Positions 52,961 to 61,954 of a DNA stretch of 64,000 nt are shown here, one piece after another. A model generated the notes under the pieces. That model searched no databases. It worked only from the letters and a program-made list of their open reading frames with translations, and was not told the DNA's origin. Positions within the stretch are counted from its first letter, which is position 1. Every line of letters begins with the position of its first letter. Position numbers and translations under genes: made by a program. The DNA lies in NCBI RefSeq assembly GCF_014518425.1, contig NZ_JACVCU010000003.1, positions 496,001-560,000 of the forward strand, written 5' to 3'. The stretch comes from Terrabacter sp. MAHUQ-38. GTDB taxonomy: Bacteria; Actinomycetota; Actinomycetes; Actinomycetales; Dermatophilaceae.

Positions 52961-54139
52961 GTGATCCCAGCCAGCCGTCGCCATCGCCCCGCCGCCGCAG
53001 CAGCGCTCGTGGCCCTCGCGCTCGGCGCGTGCACGCCCGACCCGGCGACACCCGCCGCTTCGTCGGCGAGGACGGGCACGGCCTCGAGCTCGGATGCCAG
53101 GACGCCCGCTTCGGGCGTCACGGTCGCCGGCGCCCCGGCGCCGTTGGCCGCGCTCGTGCGCACCGCGTACGCCGGTGGCGACCTGACGCGTACGGCATCC
53201 CCCACGGCGGCCGCGGCCCTCAAGGCGCGCAAGCCGGTGACCGGGGCGGTGAAGGCCACGGCGAAGGTCGGCTCGTGGATGGGCACCCCCGTCGCGGTCG
53301 TCACCGCGGGGGACGACGTGACCCTCGCGGTCGGTCCGACGTGGAAGGTCGTCGGCGGCTGGTGGCCGTCGCTCGGCGTGGCGAAGCCGAGCCTCGGGAA
53401 GGGCCCCCGCTGGGTCCTCGCCATCGGCTCCGACGCCCGCAAGGGCCAGTCCCTCGAGCGCACCCGCGCCGACGTTCTCCAGGTCATCGGCGTCGACGGC
53501 AGGGGTGGTGGCGGGGTCATGGGCATGGCCCGCGACCTCTGGGTGCCGCTGTCGACCGGAGGCAGGGGCAAGATCAACTCGGCCATGGTGCTCGGAGGGC
53601 CCCGTGCCCAGGTGAGCACCGTCAAGAGCGTCACGAAGCTGCCGATCGAGGGCTACGTCGTCCTCGGCTTCTCCGGCTTCAAGAAGATCGTCGACGAGCA
53701 GGGCGGCATCCCCATCGTCGTCCCGAAGACCGTCGTGGCGTCACACGCCCGCGATCTCGTCATCAAGAAGGGCGCCCAGACCCTGTCCGGTGCGGAGGCA
53801 CTCGCGTACGCCCGCGAGCGAAAGACCTTGCCGGACGGCGACTTCGGCCGCTCACGCCACCAGGGCGAGGTCATCATGGCCGCCGCGATCAAGGCCAAGC
53901 TCGCCGGCCCCATCGCCATCCCGTCGGCCCTCACGAGCTTCAGCAAGGTCGGCAGGAGCAACCTGTCCGCCGAACAGATCCTCACCTTCACCGCGGGCCT
54001 CCACCAGCTGAGCCCGCTCAAGGTCGGGCGCGGCGTCGCCAAGGGCGGCTTCGGCTGGGCCGGGCAGCAGTCGATCGTCGTCCTCGGCAACGAGGCCCGC
54101 CGGCTCTTCGCCGAGTTCCGCGACGGGAACCTCTCGTGA
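52961..54139 (+). CDS. LytR-CpsA-Psr (LCP) family lipoprotein
   Basis: LCP proteins join glycopolymers such as teichoic acids or arabinogalactan to peptidoglycan outside the membrane. The 392-residue protein has a lipobox-like end of signal peptide (LVALALGACTPD, Cys near residue 25), then a low-complexity Ala/Ser/Thr linker. The LCP core shows WVLAIGSDARKGQSLERTRA and DVLQVIGVDGRG, MGMARDLWVPLSTGGRGKIN (catalytic Arg and Asp), and ALAYARERKTLPDGDFGRS. The GTG start is probably leaderless. Its stop overlaps the acetyltransferase start. Confidence 0.88.
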   Translation: MIPASRRHRPAAAAALVALALGACTPDPATPAASSARTGTASSSDARTPASGVTVAGAPAPLAALVRTAYAGGDLTRTASPTAAAALKARKPVTGAVKATAKVGSWMGTPVAVVTAGDDVTLAVGPTWKVVGGWWPSLGVAKPSLGKGPRWVLAIGSDARKGQSLERTRADVLQVIGVDGRGGGGVMGMARDLWVPLSTGGRGKINSAMVLGGPRAQVSTVKSVTKLPIEGYVVLGFSGFKKIVDEQGGIPIVVPKTVVASHARDLVIKKGAQTLSGAEALAYARERKTLPDGDFGRSRHQGEVIMAAAIKAKLAGPIAIPSALTSFSKVGRSNLSAEQILTFTAGLHQLSPLKVGRGVAKGGFGWAGQQSIVVLGNEARRLFAEFRDGNLS

Positions 54140-54660
54140 GCGGCCCAGCCTCCGTCACCCCGGGAATGCCCGTCATCCGCCGCGCTCGCACCGCTGACGT
54201 GCGCGGCATCCGCGCTCTCATCGCTCCCCTCGCCGAGCGCCGAGTCCTCGTCAGCAAGGAGGCGGTCACGTACTTCGAGAGCCTCCAGGAGTTCCGCGTC
54301 GCCGAGCTCGACGGTCGCATCGTGGGGTGCGGTGCCCTGCACGTCATGTGGGAGGACCTCGCCGAGATCCGCACCCTCGCGGTGGCCCCTGAGCTGCTCG
54401 GCTCCGGTCTCGGCGGCCGGCTCCTCGAGGAGCTCGTCCAGGACGCGCGCGAGATCGGTGTGCAGCGGCTCTTCTGCCTGACGTTCGAGACGCAGTTCTT
54501 CACCCGGCACGGGTTCGAGGCCATCGAGGGCCAGGCCGTGCCTATGGACGTGTACGCCGAGCTGCTCCGCTCCTACGACGAGGGCGTCGCCGAGTTCCTC
54601 GACCTCGAGCGCGTCAAACCCAACACCCTCGGCAACACCAGGATGCTCCGCACCCTCTGA
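54136..54660 (+). CDS. argA: Amino-acid N-acetyltransferase (actinobacterial ArgA type)
   Basis: A 174-residue GNAT enzyme likely to acetylate glutamate, the first step of arginine synthesis, as the short Rv2747-type NAGS does. Family features are ALIAPLAERRVLVSKEAV, YFESLQEFRVAELDGRIVGC, ALHVMWEDLAEIRTLAV and the acetyl-CoA loop LLGSGLGGRLLEELVQDAR. The GTG at 54136 overlaps the LCP stop. Other arginine genes are not nearby. Confidence 0.87.
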   Translation: MSGPASVTPGMPVIRRARTADVRGIRALIAPLAERRVLVSKEAVTYFESLQEFRVAELDGRIVGCGALHVMWEDLAEIRTLAVAPELLGSGLGGRLLEELVQDAREIGVQRLFCLTFETQFFTRHGFEAIEGQAVPMDVYAELLRSYDEGVAEFLDLERVKPNTLGNTRMLRTL

Positions 54661-54680
54661 CCCCGCCGAGTGGCCAGCCC

Positions 54681-55613
54681 TCAGGAGCGCCCGGAGGCGG
54701 CGTAGATGCGCCTGACGACGTCCTCGATGTCAGGCTCCTCGATCGCGAGGTCGCGGACCTCGTGACGGGCCGAGACGTGAGCGAGCACCGCGGCGGCGGT
54801 CGTCACCTCGGCGTCGAACGCGAGGCGCTGGCGCAGGCCGTCGGGCTCGCTGTCGACGAGGCTCGTGCCGGGCACGTCGACGAGGTCGGGCGTCGGGGCG
54901 GCGAGGTCGAGGACGACGATGCGCTGGGCGCCGACCGTCCCCGCGAGACCCGGCAACGTGCCGTCGAAGGCGAGCCGGCCGTGGTCGACGACGAGCACCC
55001 GTTCGCACAGGCGCTCGATGTCGCCCATGTCGTGCGTCGTGAGCAGGAGGGTCGTGCCCCGCTCGCGCCGCTCGGCGACGAGGAACTCACGCAGCCGCTG
55101 CTTCGAGAGCACGTCGAGACCGATCGTCGGCTCGTCGAGGATGAGCAGCTCCGGCGAGTGGATCAAAGCCGCCGCGATCTCGGCCCGCATGCGCTGCCCG
55201 AGCGACAGCGACCGCACCGGTGTGCGCAGCTGCGGCCCCATCTCGAGCTGCTCGACGAGGATGTCGGTGCGCGCGCGTGCCGCTGCCTCGTCGAGCCGGT
55301 GGATGGCGCCGAGGATGGTGAAGGACTCGCGGAGCGGGAGGTCCCACCACAGCTGCGACCGCTGCCCGAAGACGACACCGACCCGGCGTGCGACCTCGAT
55401 GCGCTGCCGCATCGGGTCGAGACCGCACGTGCGCACGTGCCCGGCGGTCGGCTTGAGGATGCCGGTCAGCATCTTGATCGTCGTCGACTTGCCGGCGCCG
55501 TTCGCGCCGATGTAGCCGACCGACTCGCCGGGCTCGACCGAGAAGGTCATCCGGTCGACCGCGCGGGTCTTCTTGAAGTCGCGCACGAGGTCGCGGGTCA
55601 CGATGATGCTCAT
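54681..55613 (-). CDS. ABC transporter ATP-binding protein (ABC-2 exporter)
   Basis: A 310-residue ATPase. Walker A is IGANGAGKSTTIKMLTGILK (about residue 42), the signature SLSLGQRMRAEIAAALIH, Walker B LLILDEPTIGLDVLSKQ and the H-loop LLLTTHDMGD. The C-terminal 90 residues form a small extra domain as in many ABC-2 ATPases. ATG at 55613 overlaps the permease stop. It works with the two permeases encoded just upstream. Confidence 0.9.
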   Translation of the reverse strand: MSIIVTRDLVRDFKKTRAVDRMTFSVEPGESVGYIGANGAGKSTTIKMLTGILKPTAGHVRTCGLDPMRQRIEVARRVGVVFGQRSQLWWDLPLRESFTILGAIHRLDEAAARARTDILVEQLEMGPQLRTPVRSLSLGQRMRAEIAAALIHSPELLILDEPTIGLDVLSKQRLREFLVAERRERGTTLLLTTHDMGDIERLCERVLVVDHGRLAFDGTLPGLAGTVGAQRIVVLDLAAPTPDLVDVPGTSLVDSEPDGLRQRLAFDAEVTTAAAVLAHVSARHEVRDLAIEEPDIEDVVRRIYAASGRS

Positions 55614-56440
55614 CCGCCGGCTCCTTGGTAGTGACGGGTCCCAGCCCTCCAGCAGAGGGCGGCGATGCTCCACGCGAGCAGGGCGGCGAGGGGCGTGCAC
55701 CAGCCCAGCCACGTCGGTGCGAGGTGGTCGCCCGGAAGGTCGAGAATGGCCACCGCCGGGACGTAGGCGACGAACGCGGTCGGCACGACGAACGTCCAGA
55801 AGATCCGCAGCGGGTCGGGGAAGACCTGCTGGCTCTGCTGGGCGGCATACGACCCGCCGTACGTGAACGTGTTGGTGAACTCCGCCCCGTCGACGAGGAA
55901 GAACTGCACGCCGCCGGCCGCCGTGAACAGCGCCGAGAAGATCGCGGTCCCGCTCACGACGGTCAGCACGATGAGGGCCACGGTGGCCGGGGACCACGCG
56001 ATGTCGGCGGTCGTCAGCGCGACGACGAGCGCGACGACGGCGACCGACAGGCGGCCGATCCGACGCAGCGACAGGTCACTCGTCATGAGCTGCGTCAGCA
56101 GCGGCAGCGGGCGCACGTAGAACGCGTCGATCTGGCCCGCGCGGATGAACCGCGGCAGCTGGTCGAGGTGCCCGACGAACATGTCGGCGAGGGAGAACGC
56201 CAGGTTCGACAGGGCGAACACGAGCAGCGCCGCCGTGAAGTCGAGGCCGCCGAGCACGTCGACGTTGTGGAAGATGACCCAGACCTCGGCGAACTCTGCG
56301 AGGCCGACGCCGATGGTGCCGAGGACGTCGGTCACGAAGGACGTCTTGTACTGCATCTGCGCACGGGCCCGGGAGGCGAGCAGCACCCGGTAGGGGCGCA
56401 GCCGCTGCTCGAGCGTGGAGCCCGCCATCCGGTCAGCCAC
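55610..56440 (-). CDS. ABC-2 family transporter permease (first of two)
   Basis: A 276-residue membrane protein with about six helices. It starts LRPYRVLLASRARAQMQYKT and has FVGHLDQLPRFIRAGQIDAF, the conserved coupling region of this ABC-2 subfamily. The GTG at 56440 is chosen because GGAGG lies six bases ahead. It overlaps the second permease gene by eight bases. Substrate unknown. Confidence 0.85.
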   Translation of the reverse strand: MADRMAGSTLEQRLRPYRVLLASRARAQMQYKTSFVTDVLGTIGVGLAEFAEVWVIFHNVDVLGGLDFTAALLVFALSNLAFSLADMFVGHLDQLPRFIRAGQIDAFYVRPLPLLTQLMTSDLSLRRIGRLSVAVVALVVALTTADIAWSPATVALIVLTVVSGTAIFSALFTAAGGVQFFLVDGAEFTNTFTYGGSYAAQQSQQVFPDPLRIFWTFVVPTAFVAYVPAVAILDLPGDHLAPTWLGWCTPLAALLAWSIAALCWRAGTRHYQGAGG

Positions 56441-57227
56441 CCTGCACCTCCAGATGGCGGCGGCCGGCCCGGAGCACCAGCTGGCCGAGGACGAGGAGGG
56501 CGACGGCCCAGAAGAGCTGGACCGCGACGGCCGAGGCGATGTCGGTGCCGACGACGCGGCCGGCGAGGATGTCGATCGGGTTCTGCAGCATCGACGGGAA
56601 CGGCGACCACTGCGCGATCGTGCGCAGCCAGTCCGGGAACCACGGCACCGGCAGGTAGAGCCCGCACAGCAGGCCTCCGGTGATCATCCACAGCAGCTGG
56701 ATGCCGCGGATCTCGACGAGCCAGAACGCGAGCAGGTTGATGACGAAGTTGCCCGCGAACGCGACGACGACGGCGAGGAGCACGGAGGCGGCGCCGACGA
56801 CCCAGCTGGTGGTCGACGGCGGCCACGCCAGGTCGAAGAGGAGGGTCCCGAGCAGGATCGCTGGGGCACCTCGGCCGATGAGATTGATGCCGGCACGGCC
56901 GAGATCGCCTGCCAGATAAGCGAACTGGGGGTTGATCGGCCTGAGGAAGTCGATCGCGATGTCGCCGGTGCGCACGCGGTCCTTGACCTCGGCGAAGCCC
57001 CACAGGTTGACGGTCCCGAGCAGCGCCTGGCCCCACCAGACGAACGCGACGGTCGTCGGGGCGTCGTAGCCGCCGATCGACGTGCCGGCCGAGGCGAGGG
57101 CCGCGAGCAGGATCGAGGCGCGGATGACGCCGAAGACCGAGTTCGTCGTCATCCCCGCGAGCAGCGCCAACCGGTAGGCCGAGTGCCTCCTGAAGCCTGC
57201 TCGCACGAGCAGCCAGAAGGTCTTCAC
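56433..57227 (-). CDS. ABC-2 family transporter permease (second of two)
   Basis: A 264-residue membrane protein similar in layout to its neighbour, with LVRAGFRRHSAYRLALLAGM near the start and VKDRVRTGDIAIDFLRPINP as the coupling region. The frame is open to a TTG at 57287, but the family usually begins close to LLVRAGFRRH, so I chose the GTG at 57227. The first gene of the operon lies back to back with gntK; the shared gap is about 77 bases. Confidence 0.82.
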   Translation of the reverse strand: MKTFWLLVRAGFRRHSAYRLALLAGMTTNSVFGVIRASILLAALASAGTSIGGYDAPTTVAFVWWGQALLGTVNLWGFAEVKDRVRTGDIAIDFLRPINPQFAYLAGDLGRAGINLIGRGAPAILLGTLLFDLAWPPSTTSWVVGAASVLLAVVVAFAGNFVINLLAFWLVEIRGIQLLWMITGGLLCGLYLPVPWFPDWLRTIAQWSPFPSMLQNPIDILAGRVVGTDIASAVAVQLFWAVALLVLGQLVLRAGRRHLEVQGG

Positions 57228-57292
57228 GACAGGCGGACGGAGGCAGGCACGAGGGGCCACGTTACCGACGAGGCGCTCGCGCTTCAACGGGG

Positions 57293-57298
57293 TACGTT
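57293..57298 (+). promoter_or_regulatory. -10 box of a leaderless gntK message
   Basis: TACGTT fits TAnnnT and lies six bases before the ATG at 57305, which has no ribosome binding site. Confidence 0.35.
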
Positions 57299-57304
57299 CA
57301 AGAC

Positions 57305-57865
57305 ATGCCGGACAACGCGGACGACACCTCGCCCAGCTCCCCGCCGGACCCCGACGTCGTGATCGTCATGGGCGTCAGTGGCAGCGGCAAGAGCACCGTC
57401 GCCAAAGGCATCTCGACCGTCATGGGCTGGGAGTTCGCCGAAGGCGACGCGTTCCACTCCGACGCCAACGTCGCCAAGATGCGCAGCGGCCAGCCCCTCA
57501 CCGACGACGACCGCTGGCCGTGGCTCGAGTCCATCGGTGACTGGATCAGCGGCAAGGAGAAGGTGGGCGAGTCGGCCGTCGTCACGTGCTCCGCCCTGCG
57601 GCGCGTCTACCGAGACCTGCTGCGGAAGGGCCGTCCGCACGTGCGCTTCCTCCACGTCGAGGCACCGAGCGAGGTCATCCAGGACCGGATGGAGCACCGC
57701 CCGGGGCACTACATGCCACCCTCCCTGCTGCCCAGCCAGCTCGCCACCCTCGAACCGCTCGAGGCCGACGAGCCCGGCGTCTCCGTCACCAACGAGGGCA
57801 CCGCCGCCGAGGTGCTCAACCGATCCCTACGCGCACTCGGACTCCGGAAGGACCCCACCGCATGA
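57305..57865 (+). CDS. gntK: Gluconokinase (GntK)
   Basis: GntK phosphorylates gluconate to 6-phosphogluconate, feeding the pentose phosphate or Entner-Doudoroff route. The 186-residue P-loop kinase has VIVMGVSGSGKSTVAKGIS (residues 19-37), EFAEGDAFHSDANVAKMRSG, PLTDDDRWPWL and the C-terminal block MPPSLLPSQLATLEPLEADE. Its stop overlaps the gntP start (ATGA), forming a transport-kinase operon. Confidence 0.95.
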   Translation: MPDNADDTSPSSPPDPDVVIVMGVSGSGKSTVAKGISTVMGWEFAEGDAFHSDANVAKMRSGQPLTDDDRWPWLESIGDWISGKEKVGESAVVTCSALRRVYRDLLRKGRPHVRFLHVEAPSEVIQDRMEHRPGHYMPPSLLPSQLATLEPLEADEPGVSVTNEGTAAEVLNRSLRALGLRKDPTA

Positions 57866-59409
57866 CTCTCTCCACGCTGACCGCAGTCCCCTCCGGGCTG
57901 ATGCCCGCCGTCGCCCGTCTCGCCGACGAGGCACCCAAGGAGCCGTATGCCGGTGACGGCCAGCTCGTCGCCGCCTGCCTGCTCGGCATCCTCTCTGTCG
58001 TGCTGCTCATCACGGTCGTCAAGCTCCACCCGTTCCTGTCGCTGATGCTCGGCTCTGCGGTGCTGGGCGCGGTCGCGACGATGCCGGCCGGCGACATCGT
58101 CGACAGCTTCACCACCGGCTTCGGGTCGACCACCGGCTCCGTCGGGGTCCTCATCGCGCTCGGCGCCATGATCGGCAAGATGCTCGAGGAGTCGGGCGGC
58201 GCCAACAAGATCGTGTCGACGCTCGTCGGTCGGGTGGGCCCCAACGGGCTGCCGTGGATGATGGCCGCCATCGCGGCGATCCTCGGCCTGCCGCTCTTCT
58301 TCGAGGTTGGCGTCGTGCTCCTCGTACCGGTCGTCATCCTCGTGGCGAGGCGAACCGGCCTGTCGGTCATGAAGATCGGCATCCCCGCGCTCGCCGGACT
58401 GTCGGTCCTGCACGGACTCGTGCCCCCGCACCCCGGCCCACTCACGGCCATCGGACTGCTCAACGCGGACCTCGGCCGCACCCTGCTCTACGGGATCATC
58501 GTCGCCATCCCGACCGTCATCGTGGCCGGACCCGTGCTGGCCCGCTTCGTCGACCGCTGGGTGCCCAAGCACGTCGAGGCTCTCGTCGGGGTACCGGCCG
58601 TGGTCGGTTCCGGTGCTGGCAGCGGCCGCACGACCACTGCCACTCGAGCGTCCGGCGGCACCGCCGTCGACCACGAGCGCAAGCGCGACGGCATGGAGGA
58701 CCTCGATGACCTCGAGGCGCCCCTTGCGGCCGGCCGACGTCGCGTCGGCTTCGGCTCGGCCATCGTCGCCATCACGCTGCCCGTCGTCCTCATGCTCATC
58801 GACGCGATCACCAAGCTCCTCGTGCCCGACGAGGAGAGCGGCATACGCCAGGTCGTCGACGTCTTCGGTACGCCCGTCGTGGCCCTGCTCATCGCGGTCA
58901 TCTTCTGCTACTTCCGCCTCGGTCTCGCATCGGGCATGTCGCGCAGCCAGGTGAGCGGCACGTTCGGCGCGAGCCTGCCCGGCATCGCCGGCATCATCCT
59001 CATCGTGGCGGCCGGCGGTGGCTTCAAGCAGACCCTCGTCGACGCCGGCGTCGGCAACGTCATCAAGGACTGGGCCACCGGCGTCAACATCTCGGTGCTG
59101 CTCCTGGGCTGGCTCGTCGCCGTGCTCATCCGCCTCGGCACCGGCTCGGCCACCGTCGCGACCATCACCGCGGCCGGCATCGTCGGACCACTCGCATCGA
59201 CGTTGACGACGAGCCACCTCGCCCTCCTCGTCCTCGCCATCGGGTGCGGCTCGCTCTTCTTCAGCCACGTCAACGATGCCGGCTTCTGGCTCGTCAAGGA
59301 GTACTTCGGGCTCACGGTCGGCGAGACGATCAAGTCGTGGTCGGTCATGGAGACCGTCATCTCCGTCGTCGGCTTCGCGCTGGTCATGCTGCTCAGCCTC
59401 GTGGTCTAG
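57862..59409 (+). CDS. gntP: Gluconate:H+ symporter (GntP family)
   Basis: A 515-residue permease that brings gluconate into the cell for GntK. It has about 12 membrane helices; family features are PALAGLSVLHGLVPPHPGPL, LFFEVGVVLLVPVVILVARR, GSATVATITAAGIVGPL and LFFSHVNDAGFWLVKEYFGL. A polar loop of about 70 residues near position 235-305 (with RKRDGMEDLDDLEAPLAAG) is longer than usual. The ATG overlaps the gntK stop. A Leu-Thr-rich N-terminal arm precedes the first helix. Confidence 0.94.
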   Translation: MTLSTLTAVPSGLMPAVARLADEAPKEPYAGDGQLVAACLLGILSVVLLITVVKLHPFLSLMLGSAVLGAVATMPAGDIVDSFTTGFGSTTGSVGVLIALGAMIGKMLEESGGANKIVSTLVGRVGPNGLPWMMAAIAAILGLPLFFEVGVVLLVPVVILVARRTGLSVMKIGIPALAGLSVLHGLVPPHPGPLTAIGLLNADLGRTLLYGIIVAIPTVIVAGPVLARFVDRWVPKHVEALVGVPAVVGSGAGSGRTTTATRASGGTAVDHERKRDGMEDLDDLEAPLAAGRRRVGFGSAIVAITLPVVLMLIDAITKLLVPDEESGIRQVVDVFGTPVVALLIAVIFCYFRLGLASGMSRSQVSGTFGASLPGIAGIILIVAAGGGFKQTLVDAGVGNVIKDWATGVNISVLLLGWLVAVLIRLGTGSATVATITAAGIVGPLASTLTTSHLALLVLAIGCGSLFFSHVNDAGFWLVKEYFGLTVGETIKSWSVMETVISVVGFALVMLLSLVV

Positions 59410-59413
59410 GGCG

Positions 59414-59803
59414 ATGGCGACACGACCACGCGACCTCTCACGGGAGGCGCTCGAGTTCCTCACGGTCCGACACCTGGCGACCCTGACCACGCTGCGCCCC
59501 GACGGCTCTCCCCACGTCGTCCCCGTGGGGTTCACCTGGGACAGCGAAGAGTCCGTCGCACGGGTCATCACGAGCAGGGGCAGCCGCAAGGCCCTCAATG
59601 CCCTCGCCGGCTGCCCGGCTGTTCTGTGCCAGGTCGACGGCAGGCACTGGCTCTCGCTCCAGGGCACGGCGCGCGTCCTGGTCGATGCCGCCGCAGTCAC
59701 CGACGCCGAGCAGCGGTATGCCGCCCGCTACAAACAGCCGCGCCCCAACCCCGAGCGCGTGGTGATCCTCGTCGACGTCCAGACGGTGCTCGGCAACCTC
59801 TGA
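59414..59803 (+). CDS. PPOX/F420-dependent oxidoreductase family protein
   Basis: A 129-residue split-barrel flavin- or F420-binding protein. The pattern LTVRHLATLTTLRPDGSPHV, PVGFTWDSEE and SRGSRKALNALAGCPAVLCQ fits the TIGR03618-like F420 family common in actinobacteria. It starts four bases after gntP, so it is probably on the same message. Cofactor and substrate are unknown. Confidence 0.82.
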   Translation: MATRPRDLSREALEFLTVRHLATLTTLRPDGSPHVVPVGFTWDSEESVARVITSRGSRKALNALAGCPAVLCQVDGRHWLSLQGTARVLVDAAAVTDAEQRYAARYKQPRPNPERVVILVDVQTVLGNL

Positions 59804-59836
59804 CCGGGCCCACCACCCCCCTACTCGAGGTTGAGG

Positions 59837-60730
59837 TCACGCCGGGAGACGGAAACGGTTGCGTGACAGCGGCTCCACGAGGCCGTCGGCGACCAGTGAG
59901 TCCAGGCACCGCATCACCTGGCCCGGGTCGTCGGCGGAGCTCTCGAGGCCGGACAGCGGTACTGCGGCGTGCGCCTCGCGCAGTCGCCGCAGCAGCTCGC
60001 CGCGCACCTGGCGGTCCGTGCCGTGCCACGTCTGGCCGCGGCGTGGCGGTCCGTCGTACGCGGGCCGACCGTCGAGGTTCCAGGCGCACAGGTCGGCCAC
60101 GGGGCACTCGTCGCAACGGGGCCCCCGGGCCACACACACGAGCGCACCGAGCTCCATCACGGCGACGTTCCACGTGGTGGCGGTGTCTCGGTCGGCCGGC
60201 ATCGAGTCGGCGGCGAGCTTCGCCTCGGCGCGGTTCAGGGTGAGGTTCGGGTACGCCTTGCCCTCGACGGTGCGCGCGAGCACCCTCCTCACGTTGGTGT
60301 CGACGACGACCTCCGGGATGCCGAAGGCGAAGCACGCGACGGCGGCCGCGGTGTAGGCACCGACTCCGGGCAGGGCGAGCAGCTCCTGGGGGCTGCCGGG
60401 CACCTCGCCGGCGTGCCGCTCGACCATCGCCGTCGCGGCCTCGTGCAACCGCAGTGCCCGTCGCGGGTAGCCCAACCTCCCCCACGCGCGCACGGCGTCA
60501 CCGGGGGCGGCGGCTGCGAGGGCTGCGGGCGTGGGCCAGCGACGCATCCACTCGCGCCAGGCCGGCTCGACCCGGGCGAGCGGCGTCTGCTGCGACATCA
60601 CCTCGGACAGGAAGACGCCCCAGGCGCTGCAGTCAGGCTGGCGCCACGGCAGCTGCTTGCGACCCGCCTCCGCGTACCACGCGTTGACCCGCTCGTGGAG
60701 CGGTGCCAGGGGAGCTCGAGGGGACGGCAT
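59837..60730 (-). CDS. mutY: A/G-specific adenine glycosylase (MutY)
   Basis: MutY removes adenine mispaired with 8-oxoguanine. The 297-residue protein has LSEVMSQQTPLARVEPAWRE with the catalytic Glu, the helix-hairpin-helix LLALPGVGAYTAAAVACFAF (about residues 115-134), the VVVDTNVRRVLAR block with the catalytic Asp, and the iron-sulfur cluster CVARGPRCDECPVADLC. The NUDIX-like C-terminal domain is absent or very reduced, as in other actinobacteria. The ATG at 60730 lies inside an octamer copy, with TAGCGT six bases ahead, so it is probably leaderless. Confidence 0.93.
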   Translation of the reverse strand: MPSPRAPLAPLHERVNAWYAEAGRKQLPWRQPDCSAWGVFLSEVMSQQTPLARVEPAWREWMRRWPTPAALAAAAPGDAVRAWGRLGYPRRALRLHEAATAMVERHAGEVPGSPQELLALPGVGAYTAAAVACFAFGIPEVVVDTNVRRVLARTVEGKAYPNLTLNRAEAKLAADSMPADRDTATTWNVAVMELGALVCVARGPRCDECPVADLCAWNLDGRPAYDGPPRRGQTWHGTDRQVRGELLRRLREAHAAVPLSGLESSADDPGQVMRCLDSLVADGLVEPLSRNRFRLPA

Positions 60731-60822
60731 ACGGACACGCTAGTGCCGACCCTGCGAGGGGCTGTTCGGGGGATCTCGGGGGCGCAGGCGCAGGCCCGCC
60801 GGGGCCGTGAGCTCCCGAGCGT

Positions 60823-61899
60823 TCAGACGTAGCGTTCGAGGATGCTCGACTCGGCGAGGCGCGAGAGTCCCTCGCGCACCGCGCGGGCGCGGCCCTCGCC
60901 GACACCCTCGACGAGCATGAGGTCCTCGATGCCGGCCGCGAGGAGGCGCTGGAGCGACTCGAAGTGCGTGACGAGACGGTCGACGATGGCGGTGGGCAGG
61001 CGCGGCACCTTGGTCAGCAGGCGGTAACCCTGCGGTGACACCGGGGCGTCGAGGCTGTCGCCCACGACGGAGAACCCGACCGCACGGGCGCCCGCAGCGA
61101 GGTCCAGCAGCTCGACGGAGTTGAGCGTCTGGAGGTTGCCGAGGGCGTCGTCGACGCTGAGGTCCGACTTGGTGGCCGGTAGGTAGTCGCGGATGACGAG
61201 CTCACGGTCGTTGCCCAGCCCGCCGACAAGCTCCTCGAGCTGGAGGCTGAGGAGGCGGCCGTCCGTGCCGAGCTCGACGACGTAGTCCTGGATCTCGGCG
61301 GAGATGCGGCGCACCATCTCGAGGCGCTGGAGCACGGCGGTGACGTCGCGGATCGTGACGAGGTCCTCGATCTCGAGGGCCGACAGCGTGCCGGTGACCT
61401 CGTCGAGCCGGGCCTTGTAGCGCTCGAGCGTCTGCAGGGCCTGGTCGGCACGCGACAGGGTGGTCGGCGAACCCTCGATGACGTGGCGCAGGTCGCCGAC
61501 GTAGAGCGCGACGACGCCCATCGACTGGCTCACCGAGATGACGGGGAAACCGGTCTGCTTGGCCACTCGCTCGGCGGTGCGGTGACGCGTGCCGGACTCG
61601 GTGGTCTCGATGCGCGAGTCGGGCACGAGCTGGGTCGCGGCCCGCAGGATGCGGGTGCCCTCGCGGTCGAGGACCACGGCGCCGTCCATCTTGCAGAGCT
61701 CGCGCACCCGGGTTGCCGAGAACTCGACGTCGAGGACGAAGCCGCCGGTGCAGATCGAGTCGACGACCCGGTCGAAGCCGAGCACGATGAGGGCTCCAGT
61801 GCGCCCACGGAGGATGCGTTCGAGGCTGTCACGCAGCTCGGTGCCGGGTGCAACAGCGGCGAGGGCCGCACGCAGCAGCAGCTCGTCGTTCCGGTCCAT
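60823..61899 (-). CDS. disA: DNA integrity scanning diadenylate cyclase (DisA)
   Basis: DisA makes cyclic di-AMP from two ATP and scans DNA for branched structures. The 358-residue protein has the cyclase motifs KMDGAVVLDREG (DGA) and TESGTRHRTAERVAKQTG (RHR) in the first 150 residues, a helical spine, and a C-terminal helix-hairpin-helix DNA-binding part (LMLVEGVGEGRARAVREGL). ATG at 61899 starts MDRNDELLLRAALAAVAPG. It follows radA, whose product represses DisA activity in other bacteria. Confidence 0.95.
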   Translation of the reverse strand: MDRNDELLLRAALAAVAPGTELRDSLERILRGRTGALIVLGFDRVVDSICTGGFVLDVEFSATRVRELCKMDGAVVLDREGTRILRAATQLVPDSRIETTESGTRHRTAERVAKQTGFPVISVSQSMGVVALYVGDLRHVIEGSPTTLSRADQALQTLERYKARLDEVTGTLSALEIEDLVTIRDVTAVLQRLEMVRRISAEIQDYVVELGTDGRLLSLQLEELVGGLGNDRELVIRDYLPATKSDLSVDDALGNLQTLNSVELLDLAAGARAVGFSVVGDSLDAPVSPQGYRLLTKVPRLPTAIVDRLVTHFESLQRLLAAGIEDLMLVEGVGEGRARAVREGLSRLAESSILERYV

Positions 61900-61954
61900 C
61901 ACTTCCCTGTTCGCAATGGGGGCGCCGAGCGCGTCCACCCCGGTCGGTCGCAGT